Source: Saccharopolyspora endophytica (GTDB lineage Bacteria > Actinomycetota > Actinomycetes > Mycobacteriales > Pseudonocardiaceae). Taken from it: a stretch of 64,000 bases of DNA. Made by a program: the position numbers and the translations under genes. The notes under the pieces were generated by a model, which did not search any database, was not told the DNA's origin, and saw nothing but the letters and a program-made list of their open reading frames with translations. The stretch covers positions 310,001 through 374,000 of the forward strand of contig NZ_JAGPXE010000004.1 in NCBI RefSeq assembly GCF_018070075.1, read 5' to 3'. This document shows positions 1-8,194 of the stretch, piece after piece. The first letter of the stretch is position 1. Each line of letters starts with the position of its first letter.

Positions 1-884
1 TAGCGATCGCGGTACTGCTTCGCGGGCCGCTGCACGGCGGCAGCGATCTGCCCGGCCGTGCGATTCGGATCCTCTCGCTCTTCCCTGATCGCCACTTCCA
101 GGAAGTTGTGCGCCGCGTAGTTGACGTTCAACACTTGTTCAGGTGCGCCCCAATCCTGCGACGGGCGCTGCTGGAACACACCCAGCGAGTCGTGGTCACG
201 CGCACCATCGATGTTCGACATCCGGGATTCGACCAACCCGGTTTCGAAGGCTGCGAGCAGGAGCTTGTGGGAGACCTGCATCTCCTTGGCGACCAGGTAA
301 ACGGTCCGCATGACCTCGGGGTCGGGCGGTCCCGGCTTCCCCATTCGCGGGGGCGGACCGGGCGGTGCGGGAGGCAACGGGGCTGGACCAGGAGGAGGCG
401 GCGGGACGGGCTGTCCCTGCGGAGGCTGCCCCTGCGGAGGCTGCGGCGGCGGAGACTGCGGCGCTCCACCGAGACTCGGCAAAGCCCAAGGGCGCCGGTC
501 ATCGCACACCGGCGAATTCATCACCGAGATGTGGAAGTGCTTCGTGTGCGCGTTGCTACCGCTGTACTTGGTCCACTGCCACGGACTTTGCCCAGGTCGG
601 CTGTCCATGATCAGGCCGTTGGCGATCACGTACTTGATCCGCGGGTCACGACTGGCCGCGAGTTCGTCGGTGATCCGATTGATGTCGACACCGTTCTGCG
701 GATCGTGCGTGATGTCCACCGCTGTCACGATTCCCGGTCCGACCCACGGGTTGTGGTCGCTGTCCCGAGATTGGTGCGAGGCATCACCGATGGTGCCGTC
801 GCTGGCCCTGTTCCGCTGTGGGAACGCCGCGTCGAACTGGGCGAGCAGTGTTTCCAAACTGCCCGCAAGTCGCCAGTTGGCCAT
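1..884 (-). CDS. Two-domain peptidoglycan hydrolase, C-terminus beyond window
   Basis: ATG at 884 follows an AGGGGAG ribosome site; 294 codons are visible and the frame runs off the left edge. Residues about 30-120 look like an M15-type (VanY/phage-endolysin) zinc peptidase: SDHNPW with His44, Asp57 in TAVDI, and an HFH pair at 116-118. A proline/glycine-rich linker (about 135-185) follows. Residues about 190-294 match the actinobacterial lysozyme/transglycosylase-like domain with the DHDSLGVFQQRPSQDWG block. I see no signal peptide, so export is unclear. Likely role, by inference: cleavage of both peptide and glycan in the wall. The fold assignments rest on motif recognition. Confidence 0.75.
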   Translation of the reverse strand, partial: MANWRLAGSLETLLAQFDAAFPQRNRASDGTIGDASHQSRDSDHNPWVGPGIVTAVDITHDPQNGVDINRITDELAASRDPRIKYVIANGLIMDSRPGQSPWQWTKYSGSNAHTKHFHISVMNSPVCDDRRPWALPSLGGAPQSPPPQPPQGQPPQGQPVPPPPPGPAPLPPAPPGPPPRMGKPGPPDPEVMRTVYLVAKEMQVSHKLLLAAFETGLVESRMSNIDGARDHDSLGVFQQRPSQDWGAPEQVLNVNYAAHNFLEVAIREEREDPNRTAGQIAAAVQRPAKQYRDR

Positions 885-937
885 TTTTCTCCCCTTGTGT
901 TTCTGAGCCTGCTCGTCTGCGGGAGTTCAGGAACTGA

Positions 938-1594
938 TCAATCCGAGTAGAGGTGGGTTCGTTCGACGCGACGGTCGCCGCAGACCGTGCCGAAGTTCCA
1001 GTCCAGCGTGATCGGCTCGGTGTTGTCCGGCGGATAGATGCGCACCTTGGCCGGATCGTCGACGCAGTCACCTGTCTGATAGATCCAGTACAGATCCTGG
1101 GCCACGCCCTCACGGGTGCCGATGCTCATCCACTCCGCAGGCGGCGTTCCCGCCTTGTCCACGAAGGTCGCAGGCATGACGGTGCCGGCTCCGTCGACGA
1201 ACTCGACCCTCGCGTCACCGTGAACCGTGCACGCCTTGGCCCCGACGTTCGCCAGCCGCAGCTTCGTGCGTGATCCTCCGGCGGGCTGCGTGGGATCGTC
1301 GTGCAACCCGACGAGCGTGTCCGGGTAGAACCGAGCTCGGAGCTGCGATGTCTGACAGGGCTTCTGGGTCGGAATTTCCTCCGGATGACTGACTTTCGTC
1401 TCCGAGGAACCGCCCTGCTCCGAGGTTTCCTCCGAGGAACCCTGCGATTCGGTGGTCTCCTGCGGCACCGGCTGGGTCACCGTCACCACTGCCGGTGGTT
1501 GCTGCGCCTGCGGTGCTTGCTGGCCGCAGGACACGGTCACCGCCGCGGTCGCGGCGATCAACGCGCCGAGGCGCTGCGTTCTGGTTCGGAACAC
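938..1594 (-). CDS. Lipoprotein with DUF4232-like domain, paralogue A
   Basis: 218 aa. The N-terminus has basic residues, a hydrophobic stretch and a lipobox ending AVTVSC, so the Cys should be lipidated and the protein anchored outside the membrane. A Pro/Gln then Ser/Glu-rich spacer (about 25-75) leads to a beta-rich domain with conserved cysteines (about 80-215) resembling DUF4232, whose function is unknown. The next gene upstream on the same strand is a paralogue with a nearly identical signal peptide and Gln/Pro linker but a diverged C-terminal domain. The pair probably arose by tandem duplication and may be co-transcribed, with a gap of about 54 nt. Confidence 0.7.
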   Translation of the reverse strand: MFRTRTQRLGALIAATAAVTVSCGQQAPQAQQPPAVVTVTQPVPQETTESQGSSEETSEQGGSSETKVSHPEEIPTQKPCQTSQLRARFYPDTLVGLHDDPTQPAGGSRTKLRLANVGAKACTVHGDARVEFVDGAGTVMPATFVDKAGTPPAEWMSIGTREGVAQDLYWIYQTGDCVDDPAKVRIYPPDNTEPITLDWNFGTVCGDRRVERTHLYSD

Positions 1595-1648
1595 TGTCGG
1601 TCATTCCCCCTGAACTTCACTGTTTTTCTTGCTTCGCAGGTCGGTTGG

Positions 1649-2302
1649 TCAGCCGCCCCACACGTTGCGGAACGCGGTGGCATCGACGAGCCCGCCACGG
1701 CAGACCGCGCCACGTCCCCAGACCGACTTGATCGCCTGGTCATCACCGGGCGGCGTGAACTGCAGCGTCTCCGGCTCGACGCACGGTGACCGGTAGATGT
1801 CCCAGGTCAGGTCCAGCCCGGCGCTCTGGCTCTGCTCGATGGTGATCGTCGGCGGGTTCGCCTGCAGGCGGTTCAGCTCGGTGTCCACGGGCTTGCCGTT
1901 GAAGTCCACGAACTGCAATCCGCCATAACCGCGGATCTGGCACGGCCGACCACCGATGTTGGTGACCTTCAGGGTCATGTGCGAGCCATCGGCCTGCGGG
2001 TAGTTCGGATCGAGCTGCAACTGCAGTTCCCCGGCAGCGCAGGCGAGGCCGTCTTCGGCTTCGGGTTCCTTCGACTTCGACGACGCCTCCGAGGAATCCG
2101 AAGTGGACTCCGAGTCAGAGCTGTTCGTCGAGCTCCCCTCCGGCGCGGGCTGGGTCACCGTCACCACCGCCGGTGGTTGCTGTGCCTGCGGCGCTTGCTG
2201 GCCGCAGGACACCGTGACCGCCGCGGTCGCGGCGATCAACGCCCCCAGGCGCTTCCCCCTGATTTCCAGCACTTCGCGGACCTGTCCTCCCCTGTTGCGC
2301 AT
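1649..2302 (-). CDS. Lipoprotein with DUF4232-like domain, paralogue B
   Basis: 217 aa from the ATG at 2302. The frame stays open to a TTG at 2377, and a GTG at 2272 lies 12 nt after GGAGGA, so the true start is uncertain. Either of the shorter starts puts the signal peptide where the paralogue has it. The lipobox region is identical (AVTVSC), followed by a Ser/Glu/Asp-rich linker and a domain with paired cysteines (CQIRGYGG and the SPCVEP region). Expected to be a surface lipoprotein of unknown function, first in a two-gene unit with the 938-1594 gene. Confidence 0.65.
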   Translation of the reverse strand: MRNRGGQVREVLEIRGKRLGALIAATAAVTVSCGQQAPQAQQPPAVVTVTQPAPEGSSTNSSDSESTSDSSEASSKSKEPEAEDGLACAAGELQLQLDPNYPQADGSHMTLKVTNIGGRPCQIRGYGGLQFVDFNGKPVDTELNRLQANPPTITIEQSQSAGLDLTWDIYRSPCVEPETLQFTPPGDDQAIKSVWGRGAVCRGGLVDATAFRNVWGG

Positions 2303-2530
2303 CGGCCGAGCGTTCGGCCGGAACCCGGGGCGGGAGTCTTCCAAGCGGGTGATGTTCTCCAGGGCCATTTCCGTCAAAACGATAGGTAGATCACTGAATC
2401 AGCCGAGGCGGTGGCGATGAATGGCCAACAACGCAACCCGATCGGCGGTATCCCCATTTCGCGGACGATTGTTATTCGGGCGCGCGGAATGAGTATTTCT
2501 ACTTGTGCGACATGCTATTTCGGAATGCGA

Positions 2531-2571
2531 AAACGGCCGTTGCCGACCCCCGAGGTCGGCAACGGCCGTTT
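2531..2571. terminator. Bidirectional intrinsic terminator-like hairpin
   Basis: Perfect 18-bp inverted repeat (2531-2548 with 2554-2571) around a 5-nt loop. It lies just past the stop of the pyruvate dehydrogenase E2 gene and upstream of the lipoprotein pair. The arms end in AAA/TTT, giving a short U run on both strands. Confidence 0.85.
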
Positions 2572-2588
2572 CGATTGCGGAGAAAGGA

Positions 2589-3878
2589 TCAGGCGATGAT
2601 GCGGATCGGGTCCTCCAGCAGCGAGGTGAACTGCTGCAGGAACGCGGCACCGACCGCGCCGTCGACGGCGCGGTGGTCCGCCGAGAGCGTCACGCGCAGG
2701 ATCTTGCGCGCCACGAACTCGCCGTCGCGGACCTGGACCTCGTCGCGGGCCGCGCCGACCGCCAGGATCGCCGCCTCCGGCGGGTTGATCACCGCGCTGA
2801 ACTGCTCGATGCCGAACATGCCCAGGTTTGAGATGGAGAAGGTGCCACCGGACATCTCGTCGAGCTTCAGCTTGCCCTCGCGCGCCCGGCCTGCCAGCTC
2901 GCGGCTCTCGGTGGCGATCTCCGAGACGCTCTTGCGGTCGGCGTCCTTGACCACCGGCACCACCAGACCGCCCTCGATCGCCACCGCGACGCCGAGGTTG
3001 ATGCGCTTGTGCTGCAGCATCTTGTCGCCCGCGAAGGAGACGTTGACCGCCGGGTTGGCGCGCAGCGAGGTCGCCACGGCCTTGACGATCAGGTCGTTGA
3101 CGCTGATCTTCGGGCCACCGGCCGACTGCAGGCGCTCGTTGAGGCTCCCCCGGAACTCCAGCAGTTCGGTGACGTCGATGGCGCTCGTCAGGTAGAAGTG
3201 CGGCGCGTTCTGCTTGCTCTCCGTCAGGCGCTTGGCGGTCACCTTCCGGATGTTGGACAGCGGGATCTCCTCGACGTCGTCGTTGACGACGGCCGGAGCG
3301 CCGGCCTGCGCGGCCGGAGCCGGGGCGGGCTCGGCCGGAGCCGCCGAGGCCGCGGCCTCGATGTCGGCGCGGATGATCCGTCCACCGGGACCGGTGCCCT
3401 GCACGGTGCCCAGGTCGACGCCCTTCTCCTTGGCAACGGCCTTGGCCAGCGGCGAGGCCTTCGGCTTGCTCCCGGACTCGGCCGGAGCCGCGGTCTCGGC
3501 CGGAGCCGCGGTCTCGACCGGAGCCGCGGTCTCGACCGGAGCAGCGGCCGGGGCCGGAGCCGCGGGCGCTTCCTCGGCTGCGGGTTCGGCGGCGGCCGGA
3601 GCGGGGGTGGCGGGTGCCGGAGCCGCCTCGGCGGCGGAACCGGAACCGTCGCCGAGGACCGCGATCGGCTCGCCGATCGGAACGGTCGTGCCGGCCTCGA
3701 CCAGGATCTTCTCCAGCACCCCGTCGTCGTAGGCCTCCAGCTCCATGAGGGCCTTGTCGGTCTCGATCTCGGCCACCACTTCGCCGCGCGCGACCTTGTC
3801 ACCGACCTGCTTGTGCCAGTTCGCGATCACGCCCTCCTCCATGGTGTCGGAGAGCCTCGGCATCTGAATGTCAGTCAT
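2589..3878 (-). CDS. pdhC: Dihydrolipoamide acetyltransferase, E2 of pyruvate dehydrogenase
   Basis: 429 aa, last gene of the operon. The N-terminal lipoyl domain (1-78) carries the lipoyl lysine in ETDKALMEL (Lys42). A long Ala/Pro/Glu swinging linker with repeated VETAAP-type units follows (about 80-135). The peripheral subunit-binding domain is near ASPLAKAVAKEKGVDL and GTGPGGRI. The C-terminal acetyltransferase domain (about 200-429) ends with the catalytic DHRAVDG motif. It transfers acetyl groups from the E1 heterotetramer to CoA. A branched-chain E2 cannot be strictly excluded from sequence, but the neighbouring E1 subunits and Lpd fit pyruvate dehydrogenase. Confidence 0.9.
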   Translation of the reverse strand: MTDIQMPRLSDTMEEGVIANWHKQVGDKVARGEVVAEIETDKALMELEAYDDGVLEKILVEAGTTVPIGEPIAVLGDGSGSAAEAAPAPATPAPAAAEPAAEEAPAAPAPAAAPVETAAPVETAAPAETAAPAESGSKPKASPLAKAVAKEKGVDLGTVQGTGPGGRIIRADIEAAASAAPAEPAPAPAAQAGAPAVVNDDVEEIPLSNIRKVTAKRLTESKQNAPHFYLTSAIDVTELLEFRGSLNERLQSAGGPKISVNDLIVKAVATSLRANPAVNVSFAGDKMLQHKRINLGVAVAIEGGLVVPVVKDADRKSVSEIATESRELAGRAREGKLKLDEMSGGTFSISNLGMFGIEQFSAVINPPEAAILAVGAARDEVQVRDGEFVARKILRVTLSADHRAVDGAVGAAFLQQFTSLLEDPIRIIA

Positions 3879-3903
3879 CGTCTTCCTCGGGTGAGCACGG
3901 GAC

Positions 3904-4899
3904 TCAGCGGCGGCGGCCCACCGCGTCCAGGGTCTGGTGAACGGCGGTGGTCAGCGACTCCGCGGACGGCAGGGCGGCACGTTCCAGCGGCTTGGCGTAG
4001 GGCAGCGGCACCTCGGCCGCCGCGACTCGCCGCACCGGGGCGTCGAGGTAGTCGAAGGCACCGTCGGAGATCGAGGCCGCGATCTCCGCGCCGATGCCGT
4101 AGGTCAGCCAGTCGTCCTCGGCGACCACGGCGCAGCCGGTCTTGCGCACGGACTCCACCACGGTGTCGCGGTCCAGCGGGCGCAGGCTGCGCAGGTCGAT
4201 GACCTCGGCGTTGATGCCCTGCTCGTCGTGCAGCTTCTCGGCGACCTGCTGGGCGACCATGGCCATCCGCGAGTAACCGATGATCGTGATGTCGGTGCCC
4301 TCGCGGGTCACCTTCGCCTTGCCGATCTCGGCGGGCTCCACGACGTCCGGGACCTCGCCCTTGGTGTTGTAGAGCGCGAGGTTCTCCAGGAACAGCACCG
4401 GGTCGTCGTCCCGGATCGAGGCCAGCAGCAGCGCCTTGGCGTCGGCGGGCGTGCTCGGCGCGACGACCTTCAGGCCCGGCACGAACGCGTAGTAGAGCTC
4501 GATGTTCTGCGAGTGGGTGGCGCCCAGCTGCTGACCGCCGCCGCCGGGGGTGCGCAGCACCATCGGGACGCTGGTCTGGCCGCCGAACATGCCGTAGATC
4601 TTGGCGGCGTGGTTGACGATCTGGTCGAGCGCGACCAGCGAGAAGTTGATCGTCATCAGCTCGACCACCGGGCGCAGGCCCAGCATCGCGGCACCGACGG
4701 CGGCACCGACGAAGCCCTCTTCGGCGATCGGGGTGTCGCGCACGCGCTTCTCGCCGAACTCCTTGAGCAGGCCGGCGGTGATCTTGTAGGAGCCTTCGAA
4801 GACTCCGATCTCTTCGCCGATGAGGAGCACGTCCTCGTCGCGCCGCATCTCCTCCTGGAGAGTGTCGTGCAGCGCTTGGCGATAGGTCATGAGGGCCAA
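3904..4899 (-). CDS. pdhB: Pyruvate dehydrogenase E1 component, beta subunit
   Basis: 331 aa, TTG start at 4899 with AGGAG eight bases upstream; the first ATG (MTYRQAL) is only three codons in. Contains transketolase pyrimidine-type motifs (GEEIGVFEG, DTPIAEEGFVGAAVGAAM, the ELMTINFSLVALDQI helix) and a C-terminal transketolase domain. With the alpha subunit it forms the thiamine-diphosphate heterotetramer that decarboxylates pyruvate and reductively acetylates the E2 lipoyl arm. It lies 25 nt from the E2 gene and 140 nt from E1 alpha. Confidence 0.92.
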   Translation of the reverse strand: MALMTYRQALHDTLQEEMRRDEDVLLIGEEIGVFEGSYKITAGLLKEFGEKRVRDTPIAEEGFVGAAVGAAMLGLRPVVELMTINFSLVALDQIVNHAAKIYGMFGGQTSVPMVLRTPGGGGQQLGATHSQNIELYYAFVPGLKVVAPSTPADAKALLLASIRDDDPVLFLENLALYNTKGEVPDVVEPAEIGKAKVTREGTDITIIGYSRMAMVAQQVAEKLHDEQGINAEVIDLRSLRPLDRDTVVESVRKTGCAVVAEDDWLTYGIGAEIAASISDGAFDYLDAPVRRVAAAEVPLPYAKPLERAALPSAESLTTAVHQTLDAVGRRR

Positions 4900-4938
4900 G
4901 GGATTTCTCCTGGACAGCGGTCAAGAGCGGCCCGGGGG

Positions 4939-4972
4939 CCGGGGTTTCCCGTTTGGCGTCGGAAAACCCCGG
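4939..4972 (-). other. Intercistronic hairpin between pdhA and pdhB
   Basis: A 9-bp inverted repeat, CCGGGGTTT (4939-4947) with AAACCCCGG (4964-4972), in the 140-nt gap between the E1 alpha stop and the E1 beta start. It has no U-tract, so it may be a processing or partial-termination site tuning subunit ratios. Role is inferred only. Confidence 0.45.
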
Positions 4973-5039
4973 TCACCGGGTTGCGATACGTGTGGCGGGG
5001 TGTCGCAAAAACCGCAAGGGGACTTGAGGATTCGACCCG

Positions 5040-6155
5040 TCAGTTGTGCACGAACAGCGGGTCGGCGGGCAGCCGTCGCGAGTCGTTGGCGACCGGCGTG
5101 GCGTAGGTGTAGTCGAACAGCGTCTCGACGTCGGGGTGCGGGCTGTCGTCGGCGAAGGCCACGGCGGCGTCCGCCTCGGCCTGCGCCTTGGTCTCGATCT
5201 CGACCGCGGCGTCCTCGTCGAGGACACCGGCGTTGATCAGCTCCGCGCGGAAGTTGGCGACGGGGTCGGCCTGCTTGGCCTTCTCCATCGACTCCTCGTC
5301 GCGGTACTTGCCCGGGTCGACCACGGAGTGGCCCTTGAGCCGCTCGCTGACCAGCTCCAGCAGCGCCGGACGGCCGGTCTCGCGGGCCTGCTCGACCAGC
5401 CGGGAAGCCGCGTCGCGGACCGCGAGGACGTCGTTGCCGTCCACCCGCTCGCCGTGCATCCGGTAGGCCGAGGCCCGCTTGTGCAGCTCCGACTCCGCCG
5501 AGGACTTCTCCACGGTGGTGCCCATGCCGAGCTGGTTGTTGATCACCACGAAGATGACCGGCAGGTTCCACAGCGCGGCGATGTTCAGCGCCTCGTGGAA
5601 GGCGCCGATGTTGGTGGTGCCGTCGCCCATCTGGCACATGACGACCTGGTCGCCGGAGCGGTAGTCGATGGCCAGCGCGGCGCCGGTGGCCAGCGGGATC
5701 TGGCCGCCGACGATGCCGTACCCGCCGAGCAGACCGGCTTCGACGTCGAACATGTGCATCGAGCCGCCCCAGCCCTTGGAGGTGCCGGTGGTGCGGCCGT
5801 AGAGCTCGGCCATCACGCGGCCGGGCTCGATGCCCTTGGCGATGGCGTAGCCGTGCTCGCGGTAGTTGGTGAACAGCAGGTCGGTCTTGCGCAGCGAGCG
5901 CATCAGGCCGACGACCGAGGCCTCCTCACCGAGGTTGAGGTGGCAGTAGCCGCCGATCTTGGCCTGCGTGTAGCCCTGCGCGGCGCGCTCCTCGAAGCGG
6001 CGGATCAGGGTCATCTCGTAGAAGTAGTCGCGCAGCAGCTCCGGCGACTCCCCCGTGAAGCGGCCACGCTCAGCGGCCCGCGCCGAGGTGGAGCGCCGCG
6101 CCTTGGTCGCGCCGGTGCGCGTGGACGGCTTGCTGCGGGTGGCGGTCTGTGCCAT
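5040..6155 (-). CDS. pdhA: Pyruvate dehydrogenase E1 component, alpha subunit
   Basis: 371 aa from ATG at 6155 with an AGGGG ribosome site. After a basic, low-complexity N-terminus (about 1-35) comes the dehydrogenase E1 domain with the thiamine-diphosphate motif running from GDGTTNIGAFHEAL to VINN. The phosphorylation-loop region (TNYREHGYAIAKG) and the GSMHMFD motif are intact. Partner of the beta subunit encoded downstream. Most actinobacteria rely on the homodimeric AceE E1, so a heterotetrameric E1 encoded with its own E2 and Lpd is notable, but complete enzyme sets like this one are known. Confidence 0.92.
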   Translation of the reverse strand: MAQTATRSKPSTRTGATKARRSTSARAAERGRFTGESPELLRDYFYEMTLIRRFEERAAQGYTQAKIGGYCHLNLGEEASVVGLMRSLRKTDLLFTNYREHGYAIAKGIEPGRVMAELYGRTTGTSKGWGGSMHMFDVEAGLLGGYGIVGGQIPLATGAALAIDYRSGDQVVMCQMGDGTTNIGAFHEALNIAALWNLPVIFVVINNQLGMGTTVEKSSAESELHKRASAYRMHGERVDGNDVLAVRDAASRLVEQARETGRPALLELVSERLKGHSVVDPGKYRDEESMEKAKQADPVANFRAELINAGVLDEDAAVEIETKAQAEADAAVAFADDSPHPDVETLFDYTYATPVANDSRRLPADPLFVHN

Positions 6156-6179
6156 CGCGGATCCCCTTTTCTCTTGCCT

Positions 6180-7640
6180 CTAGCGCTTCTTGGGCGGTGC
6201 TACGTGGACCGGCAGGCCGAGGGCGTTCATCGCGGCCTCCATGCCGACCTCGCCGAGCGTCGGGTGCGCGTGGATGGTCTCGGCCAGCTCGTCGAGGGTG
6301 GCCTCCAGAGCCATGGCCAGCGCGCCTTCGGTGATCAGGTCGCTCGCGGCGTGGCCGATGATGTGCACGCCCAGGACCTCGCCGTACTTCTTGCCGGCGA
6401 CGATCTTCATGAAGCCCTCGGTGTCGCCGTAGCTCTGCGCGCGGCCGAGCGCGGCGAAGGGGAACTTCGCGGCGATGACGTCGTGCCCGGCGTCCTTGGC
6501 CTGCGCCTCGGTCAGACCGACGGAGGCGACCTCGGGGTGGGTGAAGGTGGCGGCCGGGATGACGTTGTAGTCGATCGCGGCGTGGTGCCCGGCGATGGTC
6601 TCGGCGGCGACGACGCCCTGGTGCGAGGCGACGTGCGCGAGCAGCGCCTTGCCGGTCACGTCGCCGATGGCGTAGACGTGCTCGACGTTGGTGCGCAGCG
6701 TGTCGTCGACGGTGATGAAGCCGCGCTCGCTGGTGGCGATGCCGGTCTTGTCGAGGTCGAGGCTGGCCGTGTTGGGCTTGCGGCCCACGCCCACCAGGAC
6801 GATGTCGGCGTCGATCTGCTGCGGCTTGGCGCCGTCCACGGTGACCTTCAGGCCGCCTTCGGCCTGGTCGACGCGGGAGACGGTGGCCTCGGTGAGGACC
6901 TTGATGCCGCGCTTGGTGAAGGAGCGACCCAGCGCCTTGCCGACCTCGGCGTCCTCGGCCGGGACGAGGGTCTTCTGCATCTCGATGATGCTGACCTCGC
7001 TGCCCAGGGTGGAGAACAGCGTCGCCCACTCGGCACCGACCGCGCTGCCGCCGATGACGGCGATGCGCTTGGGGACCTCGGTGAGGCCGAAGGCGCCGTC
7101 GGAGGTGATCACGCCGGGCAGGTCCGCGCCGGGCAGCGGCAGCTGCACGGGGACCGAGCCGGTCGCGATGATGACGTCGGTGGCCTTGACCTGGTCGATC
7201 GGCTTCGCGCCGGTCGGCTCGGCGGCGTAGCGGGGGCCGTCGGCGCCCAGCGGGGACTCACCGGTGGCGTAGACGTCCACGGTGGTCGGGCCGGTGAAGC
7301 GGGCGTGGCCGTTGATGACGGTGACGCCGTTGCCCTTGAGCAGGCCCGCGACGCCGTCGGTCAGACCCTTGACGACGCTGGCCTTGCGGCGGGTGATCGC
7401 GTCGTAGTCGACGCTGACGCCCTCGACGTTGACGCCGAAATCGGCGGCGTGCAGCACGGTTTCGTAGACCTCGGCGGACCGCAGCATGGCCTTGGTCGGG
7501 ATGCAGCCCCAGTTCAGGCACACACCCCCGGGCCGCTCCTTCTCCACCACGGCCACCGAGAGGCCGCGCTGCGCGGCCCGGATCGCGGCGACGTAGCCAC
7601 CGGGGCCGCCGCCCACCACCAGAAGGTCGAACTCCTGCAC
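6180..7640 (-). CDS. lpdA: Dihydrolipoamide dehydrogenase, E3
   Basis: 486 aa from GTG at 7640, chosen because AAAGGAG lies nine bases upstream and the FAD motif VVGGGPGGYVAA begins at once; the open frame extends about 100 codons further without family support. The redox-active disulfide is in GGVCLNWGCIPTKAML, the NAD motif is AVIGGSAVGAEWATLF, the second FAD segment is VYAIGDVTG, and the catalytic dyad is in HAHPTLGE. It reoxidises lipoyl groups of E2 with NAD+. It is first in the pdh operon, 24 nt before pdhA. Confidence 0.93.
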   Translation of the reverse strand: MQEFDLLVVGGGPGGYVAAIRAAQRGLSVAVVEKERPGGVCLNWGCIPTKAMLRSAEVYETVLHAADFGVNVEGVSVDYDAITRRKASVVKGLTDGVAGLLKGNGVTVINGHARFTGPTTVDVYATGESPLGADGPRYAAEPTGAKPIDQVKATDVIIATGSVPVQLPLPGADLPGVITSDGAFGLTEVPKRIAVIGGSAVGAEWATLFSTLGSEVSIIEMQKTLVPAEDAEVGKALGRSFTKRGIKVLTEATVSRVDQAEGGLKVTVDGAKPQQIDADIVLVGVGRKPNTASLDLDKTGIATSERGFITVDDTLRTNVEHVYAIGDVTGKALLAHVASHQGVVAAETIAGHHAAIDYNVIPAATFTHPEVASVGLTEAQAKDAGHDVIAAKFPFAALGRAQSYGDTEGFMKIVAGKKYGEVLGVHIIGHAASDLITEGALAMALEATLDELAETIHAHPTLGEVGMEAAMNALGLPVHVAPPKKR

Positions 7641-8194
7641 TTCGCTGTGCTCCTTTGAACGCACGCGCCGGTTACCGACGACCCGTCTTCGTGAGCGGGC
7701 CATCCTCACCCAGAGTGTCGTGAGCACGACCACTTGCGCGCTATGCCCAGCCGCCCAGACTTTAGGACGACCAACTGTGCACACCGCACATTCCATGCCG
7801 TGACGGGCACAACACGTGGCGCCGCGGTTACAGAAGGCAGCCGCGATCCCCGTCACAAACGGAACGCCGTCAGGCACAAAACCCCAGCACCTGCGGTTAC
7901 GCCCGCCACCTGCGAAAAGAACCCAAAATTTTCCAACTATGCCCACTGCACAATCGGCCCCTCCGAACCTTGGGCGCCGACCGGGCGAAGCGCGATCTCC
8001 AGCGATTCAACCTTCGAAGACCAAATCGGGCACGTCCCCGCGGCGGCCAACGACGGCCACCTGACCCGCACGTCGACCCTGGACGAAGATCGGCCCCCGA
8101 CGGACCGCAATGGTCACCTCAAGGCTCACCGAACCCCGGGGCGACGAAGCACCGCCGTGCTCCGGTCGCCCCGAGACCGAGCCGCGCCGTCGGA
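7641..8194. other. 554-bp gene-poor gap, presumed lpdA-pdh promoter region
   Basis: No protein with coding support is visible on either strand; open frames here lack ribosome sites and recognisable domains. The 9-mer CTATGCCCA occurs at 7741-7749 and 7937-7945, 196 bp apart, in similar A/T-richer surroundings. It could mark repeated regulator sites upstream of lpdA. The gap also holds the downstream flank of the PucR gene. Confidence 0.5.

Noticed and set aside
5046-7658. 870-codon open frame on the plus strand across the pdh genes
   Set aside because: Antisense shadow of lpdA and pdhA caused by high GC third positions; no domain and no ribosome site.
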